DNA from: Melioribacter sp.
GTDB lineage: Bacteria > Bacteroidota > Ignavibacteria > Ignavibacteriales > Melioribacteraceae
DNA: 44,134 nt
Reading direction: 5' to 3'
Assembly (NCBI GenBank): GCA_012026935.1
Contig: VEPI01000034.1
Location: 1 to 44,134 of the forward strand
Shown here: positions 24,636 to 33,666 of the stretch, piece after piece
How the letters are laid out: each line of letters starts with the position of its first letter
Numbering within the stretch: the stretch's first letter is position 1
Position numbers and translations under genes: made by a program
The notes under the pieces: generated by a model
Told to the model about the DNA's origin: nothing
Databases searched by the model: none
What the model saw: the letters and a program-made list of their open reading frames with translations, nothing else

Positions 24636-25925
24636 TTATACCCAGCCACGATCTTTACATGCCTGTGCAACTCGGTTTACAGAAATAACATAAGCAGCAT
24701 CTCTCATATAAAGTTTTCTTTTCTTTGCAAGATCACTCACTGCATGGAAAGCAGCAGTCATTTTAACATCTAACTTACCAAGCACTTCATCTTTTTCCCA
24801 ATAGTAATTCATGTTACATTGAACCTGTTCGAAATAACTGCAAGTAACACCGCCTGCATTAGCAAGGAAATCCGGAATTACAAAAATTCCTCTTTCTTGA
24901 ATCACTTTATCGGCTTCAGGTGTTGTTGGACCATTCGCACCTTCGGCAATAATTTTTACTTTTTTACTAATCTTATTCACGTTGTCTTGGCGGATTTGAT
25001 TTTCCAGGGCAGCAGGAATAAGTATATCAACTTCTTGTTCAATCCATGCATTACCATCTAGAATTTCGTAACCAAGTATTTTTGCTTCAGCTTTATTAAT
25101 ACCGCCGAATTTATCTGTAATTTTCAAAAGTTCTTTCGGATCAACTCCGCTTGCGCGTTTAATTGTATACGAGCACTGATCATTTTGATCCCAGCTGGAA
25201 ACGCAAACAACTTTCCCACCCATCTGTAGATAAAGTTCAATAGCAAATTGAGCTACATTGCCGAATCCTTGTACTGCTGCACTTGTATCTTGCGGACGAA
25301 TGCCAAGTTCTTTTAACGCTTCACGAACAGTAAATATAACTCCATATCCAGTTGCTTCCGCTCTTCCAAGTGAACCGCCCATCCCTACAGGTTTACCTGT
25401 AATGAAGCCGGGATATTTTGCACCGTGTATAGCTTCAAATTCATCAAGCATCCATAACATGTGCTGAGCGTTTGTCATAACATCCGGTGCGGGAACATCA
25501 TTAAGCGGACCAACATTTTTTGCCATTTGACGAATCCACCCGCGGCAAATTTGTTCTTGTTCTTTCATGCTAAGGTTGTGAGGATCGCAAATAACGCCAC
25601 CCTTTCCACCACCAAGAGGAATATTTACAACCGCACATTTCCACGTCATCCACATTGACAGTGCCTTCACTGTATCAATGGTTTCCTGCGGGTGAAAACG
25701 AATTCCACCTTTACTTGGACCGCGTGCGTCATTATGCTGGACTCTGAATCCTCTAAATACTTTTGTTGTTCCGTCATCCATTTTCACCGGAATGCTGAAG
25801 TGGAATTCTCTTAACGGATTTCTTAATAATTGTCTTGTTGCATCATCGAGATTTAATATTTCTGCAACCTTGTCAAATTGTGTCTGTGCCATCTCGAAAG
25901 GATTAAAAGCTTTGTCGCTACTCAT
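24636..25925 (-). CDS. gdhA: Glu/Leu/Phe/Val-type dehydrogenase, probably glutamate dehydrogenase
   Basis: 429 residues, the length of the small hexameric class. The catalytic lysine Lys108 lies in NIPLGGGKGGV, the dimerisation/substrate region is GPSKGGIRFHP (69-79), and the Rossmann motif is GFGNVAQFA. PAPDVMT carries the conserved aspartate. It interconverts glutamate and 2-oxoglutarate plus ammonia in the cytosol. The cofactor preference cannot be read safely. AGAGG lies upstream of the ATG. It is monocistronic with its own terminator at 24533. It could reassimilate ammonia released by the pyrimidine pathway encoded further right, but that is only inference. Confidence 0.93.
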   Translation of the reverse strand: MSSDKAFNPFEMAQTQFDKVAEILNLDDATRQLLRNPLREFHFSIPVKMDDGTTKVFRGFRVQHNDARGPSKGGIRFHPQETIDTVKALSMWMTWKCAVVNIPLGGGKGGVICDPHNLSMKEQEQICRGWIRQMAKNVGPLNDVPAPDVMTNAQHMLWMLDEFEAIHGAKYPGFITGKPVGMGGSLGRAEATGYGVIFTVREALKELGIRPQDTSAAVQGFGNVAQFAIELYLQMGGKVVCVSSWDQNDQCSYTIKRASGVDPKELLKITDKFGGINKAEAKILGYEILDGNAWIEQEVDILIPAALENQIRQDNVNKISKKVKIIAEGANGPTTPEADKVIQERGIFVIPDFLANAGGVTCSYFEQVQCNMNYYWEKDEVLGKLDVKMTAAFHAVSDLAKKRKLYMRDAAYVISVNRVAQACKDRGWV

Positions 25926-26319
25926 AAACTAACCTCTATTAGTATTTTTGTTATTAATATTGATGAGTTACCGAATTGAAATTCAGTGCTGAAATGAATT
26001 ATTGGATTTATTTATATAAAAATAAGAACTCAAATCGTTAACTCAACTTCCATATTCTGGAAAATTGACATAAGAAAAATAGACACGTTTGCCTTCTGAA
26101 GCAAGGAAGCTAAAACATGTAAAACACCGACATTTTAGCTCTTAAATGGTGTTTCTCAATTTTTTTTGTCATCTAGATATAAATGCGTCTATCAACTTAT
26201 GGAAAACTATTTACACAATAGCAGATCAAAATTAACAGTCTTTAAGTTGGAATTGTAAATTTTGAATTCTAATTTAGAATTAATAAAGAAACATCATTTA
26301 ATCTTTAGAGGAGAGAGAA
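25926..26319. other. divergent intergenic region between gdhA and prolyl oligopeptidase
   Basis: 394 AT-rich bases without a plausible gene. A 17-bp perfect palindrome (AATTCTAA T TTAGAATT) at 26265-26281 sits about 40 bases before the protease gene. AGGAG near 26310 serves its ATG. No convincing promoter pair was found by eye on either strand. Confidence 0.5.
26265..26281. promoter_or_regulatory. perfect palindrome upstream of prolyl oligopeptidase, candidate operator
   Basis: AATTCTAA and TTAGAATT are exact reverse complements around one T. The sequence is AT-rich, so chance is possible. The position suits an operator. Confidence 0.3.
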
Positions 26320-28428
26320 ATGAAAATTGTAACAAGGTTATTTGTTTTAATATTGTTCTTATCAATTTCTATCCAAGCTCAAATCAAATATCCAACAACA
26401 AAAAAAGTAGATCACGTTGATGATTACAGCGGCACAAAAGTTTCGGATCCTTACAGATGGCTTGAAGATAATAATTCCAAAGAAACTGCTGATTGGGTTG
26501 AAGCAGAAAACAAAGTAACACACGATTACCTTTCCAAAATTCCCTTCCGTGATCAATTAAGAAAAAGACTTACTGATTTATGGAATTATGAAAAATATTC
26601 TGCACCATCTAAACACGGTGAATACTACACCTTTTCAAAAAATGATGGCCTTCAAGAACAAAGTGTAATTTATATTCAAAAAGGTTTGAACGGGACTCCG
26701 GAAGTTTTACTTGATCCTAATAAACTTTCTACAGATGGTTCAATTAGTCTTGGGAGTTTAGGTTTCTCTAAAGATGATAAATATTTGTGTTACGGAATTT
26801 CCCGCGGTGGTTCCGATTGGCGTGAATTTTATGTAATGGATGTTCAAACAAAAAAATTAACTCCCGATTATATCAAATGGTCAAAGTTCAGCGGTACCTC
26901 CTGGTACAAAGATGGTTTTTACTACAGTCGTTATGATGAACCAAAAGCGGGAGATGAATTAAAACAAAAAGTAGAATTCCAAAAACTTTATTATCACAAA
27001 CTTGGATCGCAGCAATCTGATGATATTTTAGTAATGGAAGACAAACAAAATCCAAAATATGGATTTGGAGCCGGTGTAACTGATGATGAAAAGTTTTTAA
27101 TTATTAATGTATCACAAGGAACTGCCTCTGAAAACATGCTTTACTACAAGGATTTGACAAACGATTCTCCTATCCAACCTATCTTTGATAAATTTGAAGC
27201 AGAATACAGTGTTGTTGATAATCTTGATGACAAATTTTTAATATCAACAAACTATCAAGCACCAAACAATAAACTGATTTTGATTGATCCCAAGAATCCC
27301 GCCAAAGAAAATTGGAAGACAATTATTCCCGAGCGAAAAGAAGTGATGCAAAGTGTTTCTCTTGTAGGCGGTAAATTATTTGTAACATATTTAAAAGATG
27401 CAACAAGCAAAGTATCCGTCTTCGATACAAATGGTAAATATTTATATGATGTAAAATTACCGGCTGTTGGAACATGCGGAGGTTTTGGAGGGAAGAAAGA
27501 CGAATTCGAAACATTTTATACCTTCACTTCTTTTACATATCCTCCTACAATTTATAAGTACGATATAAAAAACAATAAATCAGAATTATTCAGAAAGGCT
27601 GCAGTGAAGTTTGAGCCATCAGCTTATGAGACAAAAGAAATTTTTTACAAGAGCAAAGATGGGACAAAAGTTCCTATGTTCATTGTTTATAAAAAAGGAT
27701 TGAAATTAGACGGAAATAATCCAACTCTATTATATGCTTATGGCGGATTTAATATATCAACTTTACCGGGCTTCAGTGTTGCCAGAATTCCTTTACTTGA
27801 GAACGGAGTTGTGTATGCATCGGCTTGTTTACGCGGAGGCAGTGAATATGGTGAAGATTGGCATAAAGCTGGAATGTTTGAGAAGAAACAAAATGTTTTT
27901 GACGATTTTATATCTGCTGCGGAATACTTAATCAAGAACAAATACACAAATCCAAAAAAGCTTGCTGTTCAAGGCGGTTCCAACGGAGGATTATTGATAG
28001 GTGCAGTAATTAATCAAAGACCGGATTTATATAAAGTAGCATTCCCTCAAGTTGGTGTTATGGATATGCTGCGTTTTCATAAATTTACAATCGGTTGGGC
28101 ATGGGTTTCTGAATACGGTTCAAGCGACAATCCGGATCAGTTCAAATATTTAATTAAGTATTCCCCTCTTCATAATATTAAGAAAGGAACAGATTATCCT
28201 GCTACAATGGTAACAACAGCAGATCATGACGACCGTGTTTTTCCCGCTCACTCGTTTAAGTATGCAGCAACACTTCAGGAAATGAACAGTGGTAAGAATC
28301 CTACTTTAATTCGTATTGAAACAAAGGTTGGACACGGAGCCGGGACAAGCACTTCAAAATCTATTGATCTTGTTACCGATCTTTATTCTTTTATGTTCTA
28401 TAATATGGGATTAACACCGAAGTTCTAA
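26320..28428 (+). CDS. secreted prolyl oligopeptidase (S9A)
   Basis: 702 residues: a signal peptide (1-20, SIQAQ), an N-terminal strand, a seven-bladed propeller (about 75-420) and a C-terminal alpha/beta hydrolase domain. Ser554 in GGSNGGLL is the nucleophile, the catalytic Asp lies in DHDDRVFP (637-638), and His672 is in VGHGAG. The YPTTKKVDHVDDYSGTKVSDPYRWLED start is typical of S9A. It cleaves after proline in short peptides, here in the periplasm or outside the cell. A GAGAG-rich ribosome site precedes the ATG. A strong hairpin ends the transcript. Confidence 0.95.
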   Translation: MKIVTRLFVLILFLSISIQAQIKYPTTKKVDHVDDYSGTKVSDPYRWLEDNNSKETADWVEAENKVTHDYLSKIPFRDQLRKRLTDLWNYEKYSAPSKHGEYYTFSKNDGLQEQSVIYIQKGLNGTPEVLLDPNKLSTDGSISLGSLGFSKDDKYLCYGISRGGSDWREFYVMDVQTKKLTPDYIKWSKFSGTSWYKDGFYYSRYDEPKAGDELKQKVEFQKLYYHKLGSQQSDDILVMEDKQNPKYGFGAGVTDDEKFLIINVSQGTASENMLYYKDLTNDSPIQPIFDKFEAEYSVVDNLDDKFLISTNYQAPNNKLILIDPKNPAKENWKTIIPERKEVMQSVSLVGGKLFVTYLKDATSKVSVFDTNGKYLYDVKLPAVGTCGGFGGKKDEFETFYTFTSFTYPPTIYKYDIKNNKSELFRKAAVKFEPSAYETKEIFYKSKDGTKVPMFIVYKKGLKLDGNNPTLLYAYGGFNISTLPGFSVARIPLLENGVVYASACLRGGSEYGEDWHKAGMFEKKQNVFDDFISAAEYLIKNKYTNPKKLAVQGGSNGGLLIGAVINQRPDLYKVAFPQVGVMDMLRFHKFTIGWAWVSEYGSSDNPDQFKYLIKYSPLHNIKKGTDYPATMVTTADHDDRVFPAHSFKYAATLQEMNSGKNPTLIRIETKVGHGAGTSTSKSIDLVTDLYSFMFYNMGLTPKF

Positions 28429-28437
28429 TGTTTATTT

Positions 28438-28465
28438 GTAGAGACGCGGAATATCGCGTCTCTGC
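28438..28465. repeat. palindromic repeat/bidirectional terminator (GAGACGCG..CGCGTCTC)
   Basis: GAGACGCG (28441-28448) and CGCGTCTC (28455-28462) pair perfectly around GAATAT. Two further pairs and a wobble extend the stem to 11 bp. It lies between convergent genes and has T-rich sequence on both sides. I recall very similar GTAGAGACGCG palindromes scattered through other bacterial genomes. Confidence 0.75.
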
Positions 28466-28469
28466 TCTT

Positions 28470-30035
28470 TTATTCTTTCCTAAAAATTCTAAGAACTATT
28501 TTCGAAAGATTTCCCAAACCGCTTATACGCTTAGATAATTTGTTACTGTAAAGTAAATCTATCAATCCTTTTAATCCGTAGTAAAGATTTTTGTTGTAAG
28601 GATGCCACCACAAATTCTTTTTTACGAATGGTAAAATATCTTTTACAATAGTTAACGGTTGTGTCATTTCATCAAAACCCATTTCGCCATGAGTTCTTCC
28701 AATACCGGATTCCTTAAAGCCTCCCCACGGTGTTTCAGCTAATCCATGACTCACTAAATGATCGTTAATAGTAACAACACCGGCTTTAATTTGTTTTGCA
28801 ATTTTTTCACCGCGATTTTGATTTCTAGTCCACACAGATCCGGTAAGTCCTAAATAGGAATCATTTGTCAAATTAATTGCATCATCATAATTATTGAATT
28901 TCATAACCCCAACAACCGGCCCGAATGTTTCATCGCGCATGACAATCATATCGTGATTGACATTTGTTAGAACTACAGCGGGATGAAAATTTTTCAATTG
29001 ATTATTCTTCGGTGTTTTTGATTGAGCAAAAACATTTGCACCCTTATTCAATGCATCTTCAATATGATTTCTAACGGTTTCTAATTGTCTTTCAGTAGTC
29101 ATACAACCCATATCAGAACTAAAATCGGTATCGTAATCAACATGAAGGTTTTCAACTTTATCTTTTAGGATGTTCGTGAAGGAATCATAAATTTTTTCAT
29201 GAACATAAATTCTTTCAACACCGCCGCAAGATTGTCCGGCATTTTGGAATCCGGCCCAAATTGTTCCCATTGCTGCTCGATAAGGATCAGCATCTTCACA
29301 AACAATCATTGCATCGTTGCCGCCAAGTTCCAGACAAATTGGAGTTAAGGTTTTAGCTGCTTGTCCCATCAAATATTTTCCAACAGCAACAGAACCTGTA
29401 AAAAATAATTTATTAATTCCGCAATCAAGAAAAGCATCACCGGCAATTTTCCCAGACATATTAACAAAGCTGAAAATTCCGTCTGGTAGATTTGCGTATT
29501 CAACCGCTTCTTTCAAAACTAAGCCCACCATTTGCGTCGCAGAGGCTGTTTTTAAAATTACTGCGTTACCGGAAAGTAAACCAAGAATAACGTCTGCCAA
29601 CGGTATTGAGAATGGATAATTCCAAGGAGAAATTATACCAACTACCCCATACGGCACTCTTAGTATTTTACTTCTTTTGTTGATCAGAAAAATATTTCCG
29701 CTCCCGAGTTTCTTATCTCGCAAAAATCTTCTTGCATTTTTGCAGTAGAATGAAATTCCCATAACAGCGGGTAGGATTTCCGTTGCTAATGCATCAATTC
29801 TTGTTTTACCATTATCACGGGAAATTATTTCTGCAATTTTATCTGCATTATCCACTATGTATTCACGAATCTTCAGAGCATATTTAATCCTTTCTGTCAA
29901 TGAATATTCTTCCCATAATTTCTGTGCCTCTGCTGCATGCTGGATCATCTCTTTTAATTCACCAATAGAATGCAGTTTAGAAAAACCTAAGCTTTCTCCT
30001 GTGGCCGGATTAAAATCTTCTGTTTGATTGTTCAT
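28470..30035 (-). CDS. aldehyde dehydrogenase (NAD(P)+-dependent)
   Basis: 521 residues from the ATG at 30035, chosen over a TTG four codons earlier because GGAG lies just upstream of the ATG. Catalytic Cys270 (NAGQSCGG) and general-base Glu236 (LELGGND) are both present, so this is a hydrolytic dehydrogenase giving a free acid. VVGIISPWNYPFSIP and FTGSVAVGK are the cofactor motifs. It ends in a hydrophobic/basic tail (LWWHPYNKNLYYGLKGLIDLL) that may attach it to the membrane, as in long-chain fatty-aldehyde dehydrogenases. The substrate is not evident. A lipoprotein gene precedes it by 29 bases. Confidence 0.88.
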   Translation of the reverse strand: MNNQTEDFNPATGESLGFSKLHSIGELKEMIQHAAEAQKLWEEYSLTERIKYALKIREYIVDNADKIAEIISRDNGKTRIDALATEILPAVMGISFYCKNARRFLRDKKLGSGNIFLINKRSKILRVPYGVVGIISPWNYPFSIPLADVILGLLSGNAVILKTASATQMVGLVLKEAVEYANLPDGIFSFVNMSGKIAGDAFLDCGINKLFFTGSVAVGKYLMGQAAKTLTPICLELGGNDAMIVCEDADPYRAAMGTIWAGFQNAGQSCGGVERIYVHEKIYDSFTNILKDKVENLHVDYDTDFSSDMGCMTTERQLETVRNHIEDALNKGANVFAQSKTPKNNQLKNFHPAVVLTNVNHDMIVMRDETFGPVVGVMKFNNYDDAINLTNDSYLGLTGSVWTRNQNRGEKIAKQIKAGVVTINDHLVSHGLAETPWGGFKESGIGRTHGEMGFDEMTQPLTIVKDILPFVKKNLWWHPYNKNLYYGLKGLIDLLYSNKLSKRISGLGNLSKIVLRIFRKE

Positions 30036-30064
30036 TTTACTCCACAATATTTGCGTACAAATAG

Positions 30065-30769
30065 TTACTCTAGTTTAGAATCGGTCAATGGAATTTTATC
30101 AATTACTTTGTCAATTCCGTTGGAGATTGCATAATCCAAAGGCGCGAACTTTTCTTCTTGACCTAATAAATAATATCCTTCTTCGCCTAGTATGTTTGCT
30201 TTCCAAAGTACGCGGCCGTCTTTCAACGATATTAAATAATAAGTGAATTGACATGAAGTGAGTGTAGCATCTACCGGTTTGAAAATTCCTCTGCCTGAAC
30301 TAAACCCTTTTTTGTTTATAATTTTATTTATTGTTCCTATCAACATCGCATCAGCTTCATTTTCTTCAACTGCATAACCTAGATCGGTTTCAAAAAAATA
30401 TTTCAAGTCAAGTTTTCTCAATTTCTCTATTGAATTAATTATTTTACCAACAGCTGAAGAATCAATAGTCATTATTGAATCTACAAGGGGTACTTCAAAT
30501 TTTACATATGGAAATTTTTGTTTTAATGAATTAAGAAAATGATTGGTTGCAAAGAAAGTACCTCTATCAGTTGTATCATCCGGAGCCATTGGCAATAGTG
30601 CAACTGAATTAATTTTGTACTGATCAATTTTAGGAGAGCGATAAATAGAGAGAATTACATTTCTTGGAACAATTACTCTATCAAGAAGTTCGCTACATCC
30701 TAATAATGAAATAATTAAGAATAGACTGAAAAGGAATAAAACCGAACTGTTTTTATTAGGAACTATCAT
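30065..30769 (-). CDS. lipoprotein, DUF799/GNA1162-like
   Basis: 234 residues with a lipoprotein signal ending at LLGC (Cys25). The mature part has an INSVALLPMAPDD strand, a long helical region, EADAMLIGTINKI, and SLKDGRVLWKANI. This alternation resembles the CsgG/GNA1162 group of periplasmic lipoproteins that help assemble envelope structures. It is probably anchored in the outer membrane facing the periplasm. It is transcribed ahead of the aldehyde dehydrogenase with a 29-base gap. The family assignment is tentative. Confidence 0.6.
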   Translation of the reverse strand: MIVPNKNSSVLFLFSLFLIISLLGCSELLDRVIVPRNVILSIYRSPKIDQYKINSVALLPMAPDDTTDRGTFFATNHFLNSLKQKFPYVKFEVPLVDSIMTIDSSAVGKIINSIEKLRKLDLKYFFETDLGYAVEENEADAMLIGTINKIINKKGFSSGRGIFKPVDATLTSCQFTYYLISLKDGRVLWKANILGEEGYYLLGQEEKFAPLDYAISNGIDKVIDKIPLTDSKLE

Positions 30770-30910
30770 TTCACCGGCAATTTAATCGTCAATTTATTTA
30801 CATATTCATACAGAAATTGCATTAAATTTATAATGATGTCAATGTAATTATATTTTATTGTATCCGTTAATTTTTTGGTTGTTTGATACCCTAATTTAAA
30901 TATGATTTAT

Positions 30911-30918
30911 TAAATTTG
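30911..30918 (+). promoter_or_regulatory. candidate -7 element of the yebC promoter
   Basis: TAAATTTG matches TAnnTTTG exactly, 38 bases before the start codon. The nearest upstream TTTG lies 25 bases away, longer than ideal. Confidence 0.45.
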
Positions 30919-30956
30919 TCCCGTCAAAAAAAAACTTTAGTAAAAGGAAATGATTC

Positions 30957-31667
30957 ATGGGTAGAATATTTGAGACCAGAAAACATGTAATGTTTGCTCG
31001 TTATGCACGCATGTCAAAAGCATTTAACAGAATAAGAAAAGATATTGAAATTGCAGTTAAAGCAGCAGGCTCCGATCCGAAAGTAAATTCCAAGTTGAGA
31101 ATTGCAATACAGAATGCAAAAAGCGTAAATATGCCAAAGGATAAAGTGGAAGCTGCTATTAAAAGAGCTACGTCAAAAGATACAACCGGCTACCAAGAAA
31201 TAATTTATGAGGGTTATGCACCGCATGGAATTGGCGTAGTTGTAGAATGTGCAACAGATAATCCCACAAGAACTGTTGCAAATGTTCGTCATCATTTTAG
31301 AAAACACGAAGGTTCCTTGGGAACAACAGGATCAATTGCTTTCATGTTTGACCGCAAAGGATTGTTTAAGGTCCCAAAAAATTCTGTTACAGATCTTGAT
31401 AACCTAGAATTAGAACTAATTGATTTTGGTCTTGATGAATTTTCTTACGATGATGAATTCATTTATATCTACACACCATTTCAGGAATACGGTAATATGC
31501 AGAAAGCTCTTGAAGAGAAGAATATTGAAATCAAAGCAACCGAGCTCCAATACATACCAACCAACTATAAAGAAGTTACCGAAGAACAGCGCAAAGACGT
31601 AAATACTCTTATTGAAGCTTTAGAAGAAGATGATGATGTTCAATCTGTTTATAACAATATGCAGTAG
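30957..31667 (+). CDS. YebC/PmpR/TACO1-family protein
   Basis: 236 residues, the full family length. It starts MGRIFETRKHVMFARYARMSK. The RNA/DNA-facing N-terminal helical domain (IRKDIEIAVKAAGSDPKVNSKLR, NAKSVNMPKDKVEAAIKRA) is followed by the two alpha/beta domains (YEGYAPHGIGVVVECATDNPTRT; an acidic C-terminus). The family was annotated as transcription regulators, but several members are now known to help ribosomes through difficult peptides such as proline runs. AAGGA at 30944-30948 fits the ATG. It is monocistronic. Confidence 0.93.
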   Translation: MGRIFETRKHVMFARYARMSKAFNRIRKDIEIAVKAAGSDPKVNSKLRIAIQNAKSVNMPKDKVEAAIKRATSKDTTGYQEIIYEGYAPHGIGVVVECATDNPTRTVANVRHHFRKHEGSLGTTGSIAFMFDRKGLFKVPKNSVTDLDNLELELIDFGLDEFSYDDEFIYIYTPFQEYGNMQKALEEKNIEIKATELQYIPTNYKEVTEEQRKDVNTLIEALEEDDDVQSVYNNMQ

Positions 31668-31676
31668 TTTTATTGT

Positions 31677-31699
31677 TGTTGAAAATATATTTCTCAACA
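31677..31699. terminator. weak hairpin between convergent genes
   Basis: TGTTGA (31677-31682) pairs with TCAACA (31694-31699) around an 11-base AT loop, between yebC and the DUF4440 gene. Stability is low. Confidence 0.3.
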
Positions 31700-32173
31700 T
31701 CATTTTACAGTTTGAGGAGCTGTAGTCATCATTACAATTAGCCACCCTTCGTTAGTCTTTTTTAAAACAGCAGATTCTAATAAACTTAAATCAATACTTT
31801 TTTGTTGAGTACGAAAATTTACTAACACTTGATAATACGACCATGCAACATCTTTATGGATTACTGTTCTGAACATTTGCGGTTTTCTTGTCATCGTACC
31901 CATATTATGAACTGTTTTAATTTGCTGAAGCATTAACGGATAGTCATAATCTTTACCTTCATCAAGAAGAACAAAATTAGGTGATGCCAATTTCTGTAAA
32001 GTCGTTGAATCTACTGTAGCAATAGCATTGCTAAAATTCGTTAGTGTAGTTTCGATTGCAGTCACATCAGCTTCTGTCGGTGTACCAACTTCCTCATTTG
32101 ATTTGTCCTTGCATGAGTAGATAGATATAATTGCAAAAAAGATAATTGTTAAACGTACAGCAACTTTATTCAT
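31700..32173 (-). CDS. DUF4440/SnoaL-like lipoprotein
   Basis: 157 residues. A lipoprotein signal ends at IYSC (Cys21). The mature part is an NTF2/SnoaL-type cone fold: the first helix ADVTAIETTLTNFSNAIATVDSTTLQKLASPNFVLLDEG and strands ending LKKTNEGWLIVMMTTAP. Many DUF4440 proteins are ligand-binding or enzyme-like with unknown substrates. It is the last gene on the pyrimidine cluster strand, 16 bases after the transporter, so it may be cotranscribed, but no known pyrimidine step needs it. Confidence 0.7.
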   Translation of the reverse strand: MNKVAVRLTIIFFAIISIYSCKDKSNEEVGTPTEADVTAIETTLTNFSNAIATVDSTTLQKLASPNFVLLDEGKDYDYPLMLQQIKTVHNMGTMTRKPQMFRTVIHKDVAWSYYQVLVNFRTQQKSIDLSLLESAVLKKTNEGWLIVMMTTAPQTVK

Positions 32174-32189
32174 AGCATCTCCGAAACAT

Positions 32190-33611
32190 TTATTTATTTT
32201 TTTTCATAATTAAATAATAAACTATAAATGATACGCCAAACCCAATAAACCAAGAGTAATCATATAAAAATCTAACTGAAGGAACCATTAAACCGATCAA
32301 TGCAACAAACACTCCGGCTATTAATGCATAGATTGCTTTAAAATTAAAACCATTTGTGAATTCATATTCGCCGCCTCTTCGATAAAGATCAATTACGATT
32401 AATTTCTTTTTCTTCACAAGAAAATAATCACAGATTAATATTCCGGCGATTGGTCCTAAAAATCCCGAATAACCAACTAGCCAACCAAAGATGTAAGCAC
32501 TGTAATCGGATAATAATTTCCAAGGCATAATCATAATGCCAAGAACAGCGGTCATTAATCCGCCGCGTATAAAAGTTATTTTCTTAGGATATATATTAGA
32601 GAAATCATTTGCCGGAGAAACAACGTTTGCCGCAATATTTGTAGTTAATGTTGCCACCATTAATGCAAGTAATGAGATTATCACTATTACCGGATTATTA
32701 AACTTTGTTAGAAGTATTACAGGGTCCCAAATTGCTTCACCAAATATTACTACTGTAGCCGAAGTAACTGCTACACCAATAAAAGAATACAACACCATTG
32801 TTGGCGGTAGCCCGATTGCCTGCCCTAACATTTGTGCTTTTTGACTTTTAGCAAAGCGTGAAAAATCGGGAATGTTTAAGGAAAGTGTTGCCCAATATCC
32901 AACCATTCCTGTTAATGCCGGAATAAAAAATTTCCAGAATTCACCAACAGTTTGGAATTTACTAGGTTGACTTAATATCGGTCCCCAACCTCCTCCCTGA
33001 ACATAAGCCCAAATGAGAAGAGCAATTCCAACGACAAGAAGAAAAGGCGCACCAAGAGCTTCAAGCCATTTAATTGATTCCATTCCCTTAACAATGAAAT
33101 ATACATTCATCGCCCAAAAAATTAGAAACCCCGCTGCTGAACTCAAATTCCATGCAGCCCATTGCGGAATGAGAACACTTAAGAGTGAATTCAAAGCTTG
33201 ACCGCCAATCCATGTTTGAATTCCGAACCAACCGCAAGCAACAATTGCACGAAGTATAGCAGGAACATTTGAACCAAGTGTTCCGAATGCAGCACGTGCA
33301 AGTACTGGGAATGGAATCCCATATTTCGTACCGGCGTGTGCATTAAGTATCATTGGAATAAGTACTATAAAGTTTCCGAGTGCGATTGTCATCAATGCCT
33401 GCCACCAATTCATTCCGCCCGCAATTAATCCGCTTGCCAACATGTAAGTAGTGATACAGACACTCATTCCAATCCAAAGGGATGCAACGTTGTATGTTCC
33501 CCACGTGCGTTGAATTATTTTTGTCGGTGCTAAATCTTTATTAAATAATTTCGTGTCATTAAGACCCGAAAGGTCAGTCTCTACCAAATCTTCGGAAAAA
33601 AGTTTTTCCAT
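32190..33611 (-). CDS. NCS1-family nucleobase:cation symporter (probable uracil or dihydropyrimidine uptake)
   Basis: 473 residues with about twelve hydrophobic helices. Family features are RTWGTYNVASLWIGMSVCITTY in helix 1, GTKYGIPFPVLARAAFG, and GWFGIQTWIGGQAL in helix 3. The first helix and the GIQTW segment correspond to the substrate and sodium sites of Mhp1. NCS1 members carry uracil, cytosine, allantoin or hydantoins. Position within the pyrimidine catabolism genes points to uracil, thymine or dihydrouracil. It sits in the inner membrane, 55 bases after the dihydropyrimidinase. Confidence 0.9.
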   Translation of the reverse strand: MEKLFSEDLVETDLSGLNDTKLFNKDLAPTKIIQRTWGTYNVASLWIGMSVCITTYMLASGLIAGGMNWWQALMTIALGNFIVLIPMILNAHAGTKYGIPFPVLARAAFGTLGSNVPAILRAIVACGWFGIQTWIGGQALNSLLSVLIPQWAAWNLSSAAGFLIFWAMNVYFIVKGMESIKWLEALGAPFLLVVGIALLIWAYVQGGGWGPILSQPSKFQTVGEFWKFFIPALTGMVGYWATLSLNIPDFSRFAKSQKAQMLGQAIGLPPTMVLYSFIGVAVTSATVVIFGEAIWDPVILLTKFNNPVIVIISLLALMVATLTTNIAANVVSPANDFSNIYPKKITFIRGGLMTAVLGIMIMPWKLLSDYSAYIFGWLVGYSGFLGPIAGILICDYFLVKKKKLIVIDLYRRGGEYEFTNGFNFKAIYALIAGVFVALIGLMVPSVRFLYDYSWFIGFGVSFIVYYLIMKKNK

Positions 33612-33666
33612 ATTATTCTTTCAATGATGACAAAATAAATTCTTTGTGATTTCAGAATTCAATTTC

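Noticed and set aside
25943-25950. TATTTTTG as a -7 promoter element for the prolyl oligopeptidase
   Set aside because: It matches TAnnTTTG but lies some 370 bases upstream, next to the gdhA start, with no TTTG at the right distance.
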